Positions 27,653-36,460 are shown, numbered from the stretch's first letter. The stretch is 64,000 nucleotides of DNA from Bradyrhizobium sp. 138 (GCF_023074075.1 NZ_JADPKT010000097.1:18898-82897), one strand, 5' to 3'. The notes: generated by a model not told the origin, from the sequence alone. Numbers and translations are program-made.

Positions 27653-28098
27653 TGAGCGCCCTCCAACTCCGCCCCTACGCGACCTCCGACGAAGCGGCCT
27701 CGATCGACCTCTGGCATCGCACCTGGCAGCAGGCCTATCCGCAGATCGATTTTGCGGCCCGCCTGGACTGGTGGCGCGAGCGCTGGCGCAAGGATCTGGT
27801 GCCGAAGGCCCGGATCGTGGTGGCGGAACTGAATGGCGCACCGATCGGCTTCGTCACGATCGATGGCGAAGGCTATCTCGACCAGCTCGTGGTCGACCCC
27901 GATCACTGGGGCTCGGATGCCGCGCGGTTGCTCGTCGATGAGGCCAAGCGTTTGTCACCATCAGGCATCACGCTGCTCGTCAACAAGGACAACAGCCGCG
28001 CCATCCGCTTCTACGAGCGCAACGGCTTTGCCCATGCCGGCGACGATGTGAACCCGACCTCGGGGCGGCCGGTGCTGAGGATGGAATGGCGGGCGTGA
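27652..28098 (+). CDS. GNAT family N-acetyltransferase
   Basis: 148 residues from a GTG that overlaps the preceding stop by one base (TAGTG). The GNAT fold is visible: an N-terminal strand-helix (LQLRPYATSDEAASID), LVVDPDHWGSDAARLLVDEA (about 80-99) in the place of the acetyl-CoA loop, and NKDNSRAIRFYERNGF (about 109-124) as motif B. It acetylates an amine of unknown identity. Translational coupling to the envelope stator pair is notable, but a functional link is only inferred. Confidence 0.85.
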   Translation: MSALQLRPYATSDEAASIDLWHRTWQQAYPQIDFAARLDWWRERWRKDLVPKARIVVAELNGAPIGFVTIDGEGYLDQLVVDPDHWGSDAARLLVDEAKRLSPSGITLLVNKDNSRAIRFYERNGFAHAGDDVNPTSGRPVLRMEWRA

Positions 28099-28177
28099 GG
28101 GCCATCACGCCGGGACCCCACAGCGTCCGCTAATCGTTGATGCCGGAGCAGCGACGATAAGCGGATGGAGACGATCG

Positions 28178-28384
28178 ATGAAGCTGCGCGATCTGGCCAA
28201 GGGTTCCTCGGTCTTTTTGGGCGTCGTCGTCGCCGGATATCTGTCGACGATCTATGTCGACCAGCGCTTTGCGACGCAACCCGATACGAGCAGCCCTGCG
28301 TCATCGGCCTGCATCGGCGCGGACGGCAGCTGGAAAAACTGGTCGTGGCCGAACGTGCCGGCGCTCTCGCCGAAGTGCAAATAG
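28178..28384 (+). CDS. Small single-helix membrane or secreted protein, unknown
   Basis: 68 residues. The ATG at 28178 is preceded by GGATGGAGACG, a reasonable ribosome-binding site. Residues about 10-26 form one hydrophobic helix (SSVFLGVVVAGYLSTIY). The remainder is polar with two cysteines (ACIGADGSW and SPKCK), which suits an extracytoplasmic C-terminus. No family recognised. It is isolated between a plus-strand acetyltransferase and a convergent ABC exporter. Confidence 0.5.
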   Translation: MKLRDLAKGSSVFLGVVVAGYLSTIYVDQRFATQPDTSSPASSACIGADGSWKNWSWPNVPALSPKCK

Positions 28385-28433
28385 TGTCCGTGGACTAAGT
28401 TGCGCGCTGCGGCACTGCGGATGAGGCGATGCC

Positions 28434-30284
28434 TCACGCCCCCTCGAACTGCAGCCGCGCCAGCCGCGCGTAAAGTCCGTTCGCGGCCACGAGCTCGGCA
28501 TGCGTGCCCTGCTCGACGATCTTGCCTTGGTCCATCACCAGGATGCGGTCGCAGGACAGGACGGTGGCGAGGCGATGAGCGATCACCAGCGTGGTGCGGT
28601 GGCGCATCAGCTCTTCGAGCGCGGTCTGCACCAGCGTCTCGCTTTCGGCATCGAGCGCGGAGGTGGCTTCATCGAGCAGCAAGAGCGGCGCATCGCGCAG
28701 GATGGCGCGGGCGATCGCGATGCGCTGGCGCTGGCCGCCGGAGAGCGTCACGCCGCGCTCGCCGAGCGGGGTGTCGAAACCTTCGGGCAGGCGGCGAATG
28801 AAGTCGGCGGCATGGGCGAGCTCGGCGGCGCGTTCGACCTCGGCGTCGGTCGCATCGGGCCGGCCGAAGCGGATGTTCTCGCGGGCACTCGCCGCGAACA
28901 CGTTGGATTCCTGCGGCACCAGCGCGATACGGGCGCGGAAATCCCTGGGATCGGCGGATTTGACCGGCACACCGTCGAGCGAGATCGCGCCGCTGCGCGG
29001 GTCGTAGAAGCGCAGCAGCAGGTGAAAGATGGTGCTCTTGCCGGCGCCGGACGGACCGACGATCGCAACTTTCTCGCCGGGGCGCACCGTGAATGACACG
29101 GCATCGAGCACATTGACGTCGCGCCGCACCGGATAGGCAAAGCTGACCTGATCGAAACCGACCTCGCCGCGCGCCGGCACCGGCAGCGCGCGAGGGGACG
29201 CGGGCGCCTTGATGCCGGGCTCGACGTGCAAAATCTCGAACAGGCGCTCGGCCGCGCCTGATGCCGCCGAAACCTCGCCCCAGACCTCGCTGAGCTGGCC
29301 GAGGCCGGCTGCGGCGAACACCGCATACAGCACGAACTGACCGAGCCGGCCCGGCGAGATCGCGCCGGTGAGGACGTCATGCGAGCCGATCCAGAGGATC
29401 GCGACCACGCTTGCGAACACGATGAAGATGATGATGGCCGTGAGCACGGCGCGGGCCTGGGTCGAGGTGCGCGCCGCCTCATAGGCCTGCTCGACCTCGC
29501 CGCCGAAACGCTTCTCGGCGAACCCTTCGCTGGTATAGGCCTGCACGGTGCGGATCGCGCCGACCAGCTCGCCCGCATAGGCCGAGGCGTCGGCGAGCGT
29601 GTCCTGCGCATTGCGTGACAGCCGCCGCACCCAGCGGCCGAAGGCGACCAGCGGCAGCACGATCAAAGGGATGGCCAGCAGCACGAAGCCCGACAGCTTC
29701 GGGCTCGTGATCACCATCATCGCCGCAGCGCCGAGGAACATCATCAAATTGCGCAGCGCGATCGACACGGAGGCGCCGACGGCCGATTTGAGCTGGGTGG
29801 TGTCGGCGGTGAGCCGCGAGATCAATTCGCCGCTGCGCGCGGAGTCGAAGAAGGCTGGGGACAGCGAGAGCAGATGGGCGAAGACATCGCGCCTGAGGTC
29901 GGCCACTATCCGCTCGCCGATCGTCATCACGAGGTAGTAGCGCGCGGCGCTGGCCACCGCGAGCACGGCGACCACCGCGAGCATCACCGAGAAGTAGCTG
30001 TTGATCAGCTCGATGCCCTCGGGCGTCAGGCCGAAATCGATCATCCGGCGCACCGCGACCGGCACCAGCAGCGTGGTCAGGGCCGCGATCGTGAGCGCGA
30101 CGAAGGCGAGCGCCGCGCGGCCGCGATAGCGGATCACATAGGGCGCCAGCGCAAGCAGCGGCCGCAGCTTGGCGCGACCCTTGGCGGGCTGCTCGATCAG
30201 ATCGGCCTCGATCGAGGTTGTGTCCGCGGCCTTCATTCCGGGCTGATCGACATACTGGTCATCAAGCCGTTCCACTGCGCTCAT
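28434..30284 (-). CDS. ABC exporter, fused permease and ATPase (MsbA/lipid A-type)
   Basis: 616 residues from the ATG at 30284; an upstream alternative at 30317 adds 11. It is a half-transporter: six membrane helices within about 45-330, then an ATPase domain with Walker A GPSGAGKST (about 409-417), signature LSGGQRQRIAIARA (about 513-526) and Walker B LLLLDEATSALDAE (about 532-545). Members of this class flip lipids or export drugs as homodimers; the substrate cannot be read from sequence. It is divergent from rpmE. Confidence 0.9.
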   Translation of the reverse strand: MSAVERLDDQYVDQPGMKAADTTSIEADLIEQPAKGRAKLRPLLALAPYVIRYRGRAALAFVALTIAALTTLLVPVAVRRMIDFGLTPEGIELINSYFSVMLAVVAVLAVASAARYYLVMTIGERIVADLRRDVFAHLLSLSPAFFDSARSGELISRLTADTTQLKSAVGASVSIALRNLMMFLGAAAMMVITSPKLSGFVLLAIPLIVLPLVAFGRWVRRLSRNAQDTLADASAYAGELVGAIRTVQAYTSEGFAEKRFGGEVEQAYEAARTSTQARAVLTAIIIFIVFASVVAILWIGSHDVLTGAISPGRLGQFVLYAVFAAAGLGQLSEVWGEVSAASGAAERLFEILHVEPGIKAPASPRALPVPARGEVGFDQVSFAYPVRRDVNVLDAVSFTVRPGEKVAIVGPSGAGKSTIFHLLLRFYDPRSGAISLDGVPVKSADPRDFRARIALVPQESNVFAASARENIRFGRPDATDAEVERAAELAHAADFIRRLPEGFDTPLGERGVTLSGGQRQRIAIARAILRDAPLLLLDEATSALDAESETLVQTALEELMRHRTTLVIAHRLATVLSCDRILVMDQGKIVEQGTHAELVAANGLYARLARLQFEGA

Positions 30285-30482
30285 GAGATCTGGCCCATTG
30301 CATTCGTTTGCTCCCAATAGGCCGGTGCAAGAGTAGTGGCAAATCCGGGATGTCCCTTAGGGGCAAACCCGGTCAGCCGCGCAAGCCCCGGCTTGTTTTA
30401 CCTGATATCGTGAGGTATAGAGCCGCCCAAATCCGTCATTCGCTAGCCACCAAAGAGGCGCCGGGGCGCCGAGGAATTTGCC

Positions 30483-30710
30483 ATGAAAGCCGAAATTCAT
30501 CCGGATTATCATACCATTAAGGTCGTGATGACCGACGGAACCGAGTACCTGACCCGCTCCACCTGGGGCAAGGAAGGCGACACGCTGAACCTCGACATCG
30601 ACCCGAAGTCGCACCCGGCCTGGACCGGTGGCTCCCAGCAGCTGATGGACCGCGGCGGCCGCGTCTCGCGCTTCCAGAAGAAGTTTTCGGGCTTTCTCAA
30701 AAAGGATTGA
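30483..30710 (+). CDS. rpmE: 50S ribosomal protein L31, zinc-independent form
   Basis: 75 residues. The sequence begins MKAEIHPDYHTIKVVMTDGT and contains the typical SHPAWTGG segment, but it has no cysteine, so it is the C-minus form that does not bind zinc. The leader contains a CAAGC-CCCG-GCTTG hairpin followed by TTTT (30382-30399), which could attenuate upstream transcription. A strong terminator follows at 30734-30765. Confidence 0.95.
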   Translation: MKAEIHPDYHTIKVVMTDGTEYLTRSTWGKEGDTLNLDIDPKSHPAWTGGSQQLMDRGGRVSRFQKKFSGFLKKD

Positions 30711-30733
30711 TCCGCCCGCAGGGTGGACACGAA

Positions 30734-30765
30734 AAACGCCCCCGGAGAACCGGGGGCGTTTTTGT
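30734..30765 (+). terminator. Intrinsic terminator of rpmE
   Basis: AACGCCCCCGG-AGAA-CCGGGGGCGTT forms a 9-11 base-pair GC stem with a small loop, directly followed by a run of T residues (GTTTTTG). It is 23 bases after the L31 stop. Confidence 0.9.
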
Positions 30766-30796
30766 TTGTGCGGGGGCCTAATCAAGGCCGAGATTT

Positions 30797-30922
30797 CGTA
30801 GGGTGGGCAAAGCGACTTGTCCGCCATAGCTCGAAGAGCGAAGGCGGAAGCGTGCCCACGCATATTTCGCTATCGAGAGAGATGATGGTGGGCACGGCGC
30901 TTCGCGCCTTTGCCCACCCTAG
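30797..30922. repeat. GTAGGGTGGGCAAAG palindromic repeat, copy 1
   Basis: Begins CGTAGGGTGGGCAAAGCG and ends CCTTTGCCCACCCTAG, with inner GCGTGCCCAC and GGTGGGCACG arms. The outer and inner words are inverted copies. Further copies lie at 36356-36440 and 49547-49638. It sits between two convergent transcription units (rpmE and rcdA). Confidence 0.8.
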
Positions 30923-30951
30923 TGCAGCGTGCCCCTACGGCACCTGGGAGC

Positions 30952-31461
30952 TTACCGCTCGAACGCGGCCTTCAGCGCGTTGAGGTGCGGCACCAGCGGA
31001 TTGCCGATCGCGACATGCTCGGCCGGCGGGGTGTGGATGGTGGTGTCGAGACGGCGCACGCGGGTCTGCAGGCTCATCGAGCGATGGATCAGGTCCTGCA
31101 GCTGCGAGGGCAGCTTCTCGATGGTGTCGACCGGGCCGGGATCGGCGGCACTGAGCTTGACCTTGGTCTTCTCGCGATTGGCCTGGCTCAACGTCATCTC
31201 GCCTTCCTTCACCGCGCGGTGCAACAACAGCCACGAGGCGAGCTGCATCAGGCGGGTGGTGAGACGCATGCTCTCGGTCGCGTAGGTGAGGCTGACGGCA
31301 CGGTCGAGCGCCTTGGCCTCGGTGCGGCCGGCGCCGTCGAGATAGGCGGCGGTCTCTTCGACGAGGTCCATGCCCTCGCGGAACAGGACGCCGAACGCCG
31401 CAGAATTGGTGAACCGCTCGCTGAGTTGAACGAGAGCGCCGTCGGCCTGCAAACGTTCCAT
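30952..31461 (-). CDS. DUF1465 / RcdA-like protein (regulator of CtrA degradation family)
   Basis: 169 residues. The sequence matches the DUF1465 pattern: an N-terminal helix with FTNSAAFGVLFREGMDLVEE, then YATESMRLTTRLMQLASWLL, and a C-terminal HLNALKAAF. In Caulobacter this family includes RcdA, which helps deliver CtrA to ClpXP for cell-cycle-dependent proteolysis. That role here is inferred from family membership only. The flanking presence of DUF1192 and an sRNA candidate on the same strand may be conserved synteny. Confidence 0.8.
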   Translation of the reverse strand: MERLQADGALVQLSERFTNSAAFGVLFREGMDLVEETAAYLDGAGRTEAKALDRAVSLTYATESMRLTTRLMQLASWLLLHRAVKEGEMTLSQANREKTKVKLSAADPGPVDTIEKLPSQLQDLIHRSMSLQTRVRRLDTTIHTPPAEHVAIGNPLVPHLNALKAAFER

Positions 31462-31621
31462 GGTTAACGCCTCTTACGCAACTGTTTGACGATCCGACTT
31501 TGGCGCCGGCTTATGATGAACAAATCATTGCGCGCTGGGAGCGCCGAGTCCAGTGACAAGCGCGGATATGGTTTCCGCGGGTCATTCCCGGGAATTCAAC
31601 CGCAACGTGATGCAAAAACGC

Positions 31622-31730
31622 AAAAAAAGAGCCGCCGGAGACCGGCGGCTTTGAAAGTTGATAACAGGGAGGCGTCAAACAGAGTGGACAGGAGCCACTC
31701 GGTGTCCAAACGAGGACAGTTCCAGTCATA
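31622..31730 (-). ncRNA. Candidate trans-acting sRNA with anti-Shine-Dalgarno motifs and intrinsic terminator
   Basis: Read on the minus strand, three hairpins follow in order. TGTCC-TCGTTT-GGACA is at 31718-31703. GAGTGG-CTCCTGT-CCACTC is at 31700-31682 and exposes CTCCT in its loop. GCCGCCGG-TCT-CCGGCGGC is at 31649-31631 and is followed by TCTTTTTTTG, a clear rho-independent terminator. Between hairpins two and three is an unpaired stretch containing GACGCCTCCCTGTTATC. Paired hairpins with CUCCU/CCUCCC in loops and linkers are typical of rhizobial sRNAs such as the MmgR/suhB-motif and related families; membership is tentative. The 5' end is estimated. Confidence 0.65.
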
Positions 31731-31811
31731 AACCCGAAAGCTTAATCTGAAGTAAACGAGCTAATTTTTTGAGAGTTCGTTAGCCATGTCGGCCAGTGGC
31801 CGAGCCACCGG

Positions 31812-31981
31812 CGTGCCCCGGACACAGTGCGGCGCCGTAAGCGGGATCACGCGCGTCTTCGACGCGCTATGGTGCTGCACTGCTGAGCCGGGGCCCAGCT
31901 CTTTGGCTGAGGCGTTTGGAGAGGCATTAGGTCCCGGCTCAGCGGAGCAGCGCTATGCGCTGCACCGCGTCCGGGACACGA
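31812..31981. repeat. GTCCCGGACGCG palindromic repeat, copy 3
   Basis: A longer copy: CGTGCCCCGGACACAGTGCG, CTGCTGAGCCGGGGCCCAGC, TTAGGTCCCGGCTCAGCGGA, then GCACCGCGTCCGGGACACGA. The central part carries an extra GCGCGTCTTCGACGCGC palindrome. It lies just downstream of the DUF1192 gene and upstream of the sRNA candidate. Confidence 0.8.
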
Positions 31982-31988
31982 ACAACAC

Positions 31989-32180
31989 TTACTTCTTGAA
32001 AAAATTATCCGCCGCATCGCGCGAGGCGCGCTTCTTGGTGGCGGCTTCTTCCAGTCTTGCGATCTCGGTCTTGAGCAGGAGGGCGCGCTCGGTCAATTCC
32101 TCCACCGACAACAGTGAGAGATCCTGTCCAATCTCATGGCTGATCTTCTTGCGCGGGCGGTCATCGTCTTCCGTCGCCAT
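31989..32180 (-). CDS. DUF1192 family protein
   Basis: 63 residues from the ATG at 32180. The small charged protein begins MATEDDDRPRKKISHEIGQD, then LSLLSVEELTERALLLKTEIARLE, the DUF1192 signature that forms a short coiled coil. Function not established. It lies divergent from the quinone oxidoreductase gene, with a 112-base shared upstream region. Confidence 0.85.
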   Translation of the reverse strand: MATEDDDRPRKKISHEIGQDLSLLSVEELTERALLLKTEIARLEEAATKKRASRDAADNFFKK

Positions 32181-32292
32181 CCTCGTTCCTCCCAAAGTTT
32201 CGCGGGCACAATGCCGAGGCGGTTGCCAGCATGGGCCGCGCTGGCCTAAGCAATGGCCTCGCTCCTCCCGCACCTTTGCTCAAGGACACATC

Positions 32293-33291
32293 ATGGACAA
32301 GCTGCCCGCGCAAATGACCGTGGTCGCCATTTCCAAGCCTGGCGGACCGGAGGTGCTGGTGCCGGAACAACGCAGCCTGCCGCAGCCCGGCCCGGACGAG
32401 ATCCTGGTCAAGGTTGAGGCCGCGGGCGTCAACCGGCCGGATGTCGCGCAGCGCTCCGGCGCCTATCCGCCGCCGCCCGGCGCCAGCGACCTGCCGGGCC
32501 TCGAGATCGCGGGTGAAGTGGTTGCGGTCGGCAGCAACGCCAAGCGGCACAAGATCGGCGACAAGGTGATGTCGCTGGTCGCGGGCGGCGGTTATGCGCA
32601 GTACTGCATCGCCCAGGACGCCCAGGCGATGAGCGTGCCGCCGGCGCTGTCGATCAAGGAAGCCGGCGCGCTGCCGGAAACCCTGATGACGGTCTGGCAC
32701 AATGTGTTCGAGCGCGGCGGCCTCAAGGCCGGCGAGACGCTGCTGATCCATGGCGGCTCCTCGGGCATCGGCACCATGGCGATCCAGCTGGCGAAGGCGT
32801 TCGGCGCCAAGGTGTTCGTCACGGTGGGATCGCAGGACAAGATCGATGCCTGCCTCGAGCTCGGGGCCGACCGCGCCATCAACTACAAGAACGAAGACTT
32901 CGTCGCGGTGGTCAAGGAAGAGACGGGCAAGGAAGGCGTCAATCTGATCCTCGACATGGTCGCCGGCGACTATGTCGATCGCAACTACGATGCCGCCGCG
33001 GTCGATGGCCGCATCGTCCAGATCGCGACGCTGAATGGCCCCAAGGTCAGCGTCAACATCGCCAAGGTCATGGTCAAGCGCCTCACCCATACCGGCTCGA
33101 CCCTGCGCCCCCGTAGTAATGCGGACAAGGCGGCGATGGTGGCGGCGATCGAAGCGAAAGTGATGCCGCTTTTGCGTGAAGGCCGCGTCAAGCCGCTGAT
33201 GGACAGCACTTTCCCGCTGGAAAAGGCAGCCGACGCCCACCGGCGCATGGAAACCAGCGCACATATTGGCAAAATTGTGTTGGAGGTGTAG
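32293..33291 (+). CDS. NAD(P)H quinone oxidoreductase (zeta-crystallin/PIG3 type)
   Basis: 332 residues from the ATG at 32293. It is a zinc-independent MDR-superfamily reductase. The N-terminal GroES-like fold contains VNRPDVAQRSGAYPPPPGAS (about 48-67), and the Rossmann segment has LIHGGSSGIGTMAIQLAKAF (about 151-170). PIG3-type features include LPETLMTVWHNVFERG. It probably reduces quinones with NADPH as a detoxification step. Confidence 0.9.
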   Translation: MDKLPAQMTVVAISKPGGPEVLVPEQRSLPQPGPDEILVKVEAAGVNRPDVAQRSGAYPPPPGASDLPGLEIAGEVVAVGSNAKRHKIGDKVMSLVAGGGYAQYCIAQDAQAMSVPPALSIKEAGALPETLMTVWHNVFERGGLKAGETLLIHGGSSGIGTMAIQLAKAFGAKVFVTVGSQDKIDACLELGADRAINYKNEDFVAVVKEETGKEGVNLILDMVAGDYVDRNYDAAAVDGRIVQIATLNGPKVSVNIAKVMVKRLTHTGSTLRPRSNADKAAMVAAIEAKVMPLLREGRVKPLMDSTFPLEKAADAHRRMETSAHIGKIVLEV

Positions 33292-33456
33292 GCCGCCGGC
33301 CCACAGGGCCGGGCGGAAACCCTTTGATTTTCCTCGCTTTCGTGGCATCTATCGCGACGCACCGAACCGCTTCCGTTCGGTCTGAAATCGCCTTTTGGAA
33401 TCGTCTTGTAGAGTCCCCTTGCACTCGAAGTTTGCGTCGAACGCGGAGAACTGACC

Positions 33457-36333
33457 TTGCGTCTGATCAGGTGCCTCGCGCCCATCGCGCTGGGCCTCAT
33501 GATGCTCGTTGCCGGGTCCCCGGCACGCGCGCTCGACGCCGTCAGCGTCCGCAGTGACGCGCCCGCGATCGATCTCACCGGCGTGATCGAGCATCAGCGC
33601 AGCGATGCCGATCGCATCCAGGTCTCCACCGCGCCCGGCACCGACGGCATTGTCCGCCGCATCGAGGTGCGCGCCCGCGAAGGCGGCCAGAACTGGGTGG
33701 TGTTCGCGCTCGCCAACAACACCGACGACCAGCTCGACCGCCTGATCGTCGCTCCGCATTACCGCATCGTCTCCTCGGGGCTACTGTGGCCCGACCTCGG
33801 CCTGTCGCGCATCGCGACCATCACGCCCTCGACCGGCGACCGGCCGGAGCGGCAGGAAAGTCCGACCGCCGACGTCTTCCGTGTCACGCTCGACCCCGGC
33901 GCCGTCCTCACCTTCGTCGCCGAGCTGCGCACCGACAAGCTGCCGCAGCTCTATCTGTGGGAGCCGGAAGCCTACAAGGACAAGGTCAACTCGTTCACGC
34001 TGTACCAGGGCATCGTGATCGGCATCTCCGGCTTGCTCGCGCTGGTGCTGACGATCCTGTTCGTGGTGAAGGGCAGCATCATGTTCCCGGCCGCAGCGGC
34101 GCTGGCCTGGGCGGTGCTGGTCTATATCGGGGTCGATTTCGGCTTCTGGGGCAAGGTGCTCGACATGTCGAACAACGCCGAGCGCATCTGGCGCGCGGCG
34201 GGTGAAGCGATATTGGCGGCGACGCTGCTGGTGTTCCTGTTCGCCTACCTCAATCTCAGCCGGTGGCATGTGCGCTATTCGCACATCACCGTGGGCTGGC
34301 TGGCCTTCCTGGGGTCCTTGGTCGCACTCGCACTGTTCGATCCGGCGGTGGCCTCCGGCATCGCGCGCATCTCGCTGGTGCTGATCGCCTTCGCCGGCTT
34401 TGCGCTGATCGTCTATCTCTCCACCCACGGCTTCGACCGTGCCGTGCTGTTGATCCCGACCTGGTTCCTCCTGGTGGTCTGGGTGGTCGCGGCCGGCATG
34501 ACGGTTGCCGGCTCCGTCACCAACGACATCGTCGGCCCTGCCCTGCTCGGCGGCCTCGTGCTGATCGTGATGCTGATCGGCTTCACGGTGATGCAGCACG
34601 CCTTCGCCGGCGGCGGCGCCAGCACCGGGGTCGTCTCCGACATCGAGCGGCGAGCGCTGGCGCTGGCCGGCTCCGGCGATCTGATCTGGGACTGGGATGT
34701 CTCCGCCGACAAGGTTTTTACCAGCCCCGAGACCGAGGCCCTGCTTGGCCTCAAGCGCGGCACGCTCGAAGGGCCCGCGGCCTCGTGGCTCGAGGTGCTG
34801 CATCCGCTCGACCAGGACCGCTTCCGCGCCGCGCTCGACAGCGTGCTCGACCAGCGCCGCGGCCGCCTGGTGCAGGATTTCCGCCTGCGCACGCCCGACG
34901 GCCATTTCATGTGGTTCGCGCTGAAGGCGCGCCCGGTGGTCGGCTCCGACGGCGAGGTCTCGCGCGTCGTCGGCACGCTCACCGACGTCACTGAGCTGCG
35001 CAATGCCGAGGAGCGCCTGCTGCACGATTCCGTGCATGACAACCTCACCGGCCTGCCCAACCGCAAGCTGTTCATGGACCGGCTCGGCGCCGTCGCGCAT
35101 TTCGCCAAGACCATGCCGACGCTGCGGCCGACGCTGATGGTGATCGATCTCGACCGCTTCAAGCAGGTCAACGATTCCGTCGGCATCGCGGTCGGTGATT
35201 CCATCCTGCTGACGCTGGCCCGCCGTCTCACCCGCATCCTGAAGCCGCAGGACACGCTGGCCCGCATGGCCGGCGATCAGTTCGGCCTGATCCTGCTCTC
35301 GGAGCAGGACCCCGCCCGCATCACCGCCTTCGCCGAAACCATCCGCAAGACCATCCGCGCGCCGATCGCCTTCAACGACCGCGAGATCTTCCTCACAGCG
35401 TCGATCGGCCTTGCGCTGTCCGATCCGCAAGTTCAGCTCACGGACGAGATCATCAAGGACGCCGAGCTGGCGATGTATCATTCCAAGCGCATCGGCGGCG
35501 ACCGCATCGACGTCTACAAGCCCGCGATGCGGGCGCGGAAGACCGACCGCCTGACGCTGGAGAGCGAGCTGCGCCGCGCCATCGAGCGGCAGGAACTCAC
35601 CATCCTGTACCAGCCGATCGTACGGCTGGAGGATCGTTCGGTCGCCGGCTTCGAGGCGCTGGTGCGCTGGGATCACCCCAAGCTCGGACGCATGGCGCCA
35701 TCGGAGTTCATCACCATCGCGGAAGAGACCGGCCTGATCGTCGACCTCGGCATGTTCGTGCTCGACCAGACCGCCAAGCAGCTCTCGATCTGGCAGCGCG
35801 CGATGCGCTCGCGCGAGCCGATCTTCGCCTCGGTCAACGTCTCCTCGCGGCAATTGCTGCGCCACGATTTGATCCACGACATCCGCACCGTGCTGTCGCG
35901 CTCCTCGGTGGCGCGCGGCACGCTCAAGCTCGAATTGACGGAATCGCTGGTGATGGAGAATCCGGAGCACGCGGCGCAGATGCTGACGCGGATCCGCGAG
36001 CTCGGCACCGGGCTCTCGCTCGACGATTTCGGCACCGGCCATTCCTCGCTGGCCTATCTGCAGCGTTTCCCGTTCGACACCATCAAGATCGACCAGTCCT
36101 TCGTGCGCACCACCAACCGCGGCACGCGGCCGGTGATCCTGAAGTCGATCATCGCGCTCGCGCACGACCTCGGCATGGATGTGGTGGCGGAGGGCGCCGA
36201 GACGGATTCGGATGCCGTCGAGCTCTACCAGATGGGCTGCGAATACGCGCAAGGCTTCGCCTTCGGCGAGCCGATGGACGCCGATGCCGCGATGCGCTTG
36301 CTGACGGAAGTGCGGCTGGAAGCAGCGAGCTGA
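33457..36333 (+). CDS. Membrane c-di-GMP phosphodiesterase: sensor, PAS, degenerate GGDEF, EAL
   Basis: 958 residues from a TTG start that gives a clean signal peptide (AGSPARALDA). It has a periplasmic sensory domain (about 30-175), about seven membrane helices (about 185-385), a PAS domain (about 400-512), GGDEF (about 525-690) and EAL (about 705-950). The diguanylate cyclase motif is AGDQF (605-609) instead of GG(D/E)EF, so cyclase activity is unlikely. The EAL domain keeps FEALVRW (E733) and DDFGTG (about 856), so it should hydrolyse c-di-GMP. An equally long open frame on the opposite strand is a codon-bias shadow. Confidence 0.9.
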   Translation: MRLIRCLAPIALGLMMLVAGSPARALDAVSVRSDAPAIDLTGVIEHQRSDADRIQVSTAPGTDGIVRRIEVRAREGGQNWVVFALANNTDDQLDRLIVAPHYRIVSSGLLWPDLGLSRIATITPSTGDRPERQESPTADVFRVTLDPGAVLTFVAELRTDKLPQLYLWEPEAYKDKVNSFTLYQGIVIGISGLLALVLTILFVVKGSIMFPAAAALAWAVLVYIGVDFGFWGKVLDMSNNAERIWRAAGEAILAATLLVFLFAYLNLSRWHVRYSHITVGWLAFLGSLVALALFDPAVASGIARISLVLIAFAGFALIVYLSTHGFDRAVLLIPTWFLLVVWVVAAGMTVAGSVTNDIVGPALLGGLVLIVMLIGFTVMQHAFAGGGASTGVVSDIERRALALAGSGDLIWDWDVSADKVFTSPETEALLGLKRGTLEGPAASWLEVLHPLDQDRFRAALDSVLDQRRGRLVQDFRLRTPDGHFMWFALKARPVVGSDGEVSRVVGTLTDVTELRNAEERLLHDSVHDNLTGLPNRKLFMDRLGAVAHFAKTMPTLRPTLMVIDLDRFKQVNDSVGIAVGDSILLTLARRLTRILKPQDTLARMAGDQFGLILLSEQDPARITAFAETIRKTIRAPIAFNDREIFLTASIGLALSDPQVQLTDEIIKDAELAMYHSKRIGGDRIDVYKPAMRARKTDRLTLESELRRAIERQELTILYQPIVRLEDRSVAGFEALVRWDHPKLGRMAPSEFITIAEETGLIVDLGMFVLDQTAKQLSIWQRAMRSREPIFASVNVSSRQLLRHDLIHDIRTVLSRSSVARGTLKLELTESLVMENPEHAAQMLTRIRELGTGLSLDDFGTGHSSLAYLQRFPFDTIKIDQSFVRTTNRGTRPVILKSIIALAHDLGMDVVAEGAETDSDAVELYQMGCEYAQGFAFGEPMDADAAMRLLTEVRLEAAS

Positions 36334-36355
36334 TCGCTCGTCCCTTTGAATTCGG

Positions 36356-36440
36356 TATCGTAGGGTGGGCAAAGGCGCACTTGCGCCGTGCCCACCATTC
36401 AGAGGTGGTGGGCACGCTTCGCTTTGCCCACCCTACGATA
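36356..36440. repeat. GTAGGGTGGGCAAAG palindromic repeat, copy 2
   Basis: TATCGTAGGGTGGGCAAAGG at the left and CTTTGCCCACCCTACGATA at the right are near-perfect inverted ends. Inside, GCGCCGTGCCCACC is followed by GGTGGTGGGCACGC. This is the most compact copy in the window (85 bases). Confidence 0.85.
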
Positions 36441-36460
36441 CCTGAATGTACGGAGAGATA

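Noticed and set aside
33781..36372. Uninterrupted 863-codon open frame on the minus strand
   Set aside because: It is exactly antisense to the GGDEF/EAL gene, is very rich in His, Glu, Asp, Arg and Gly with no domain, and arises from GC-rich third positions of the real gene.
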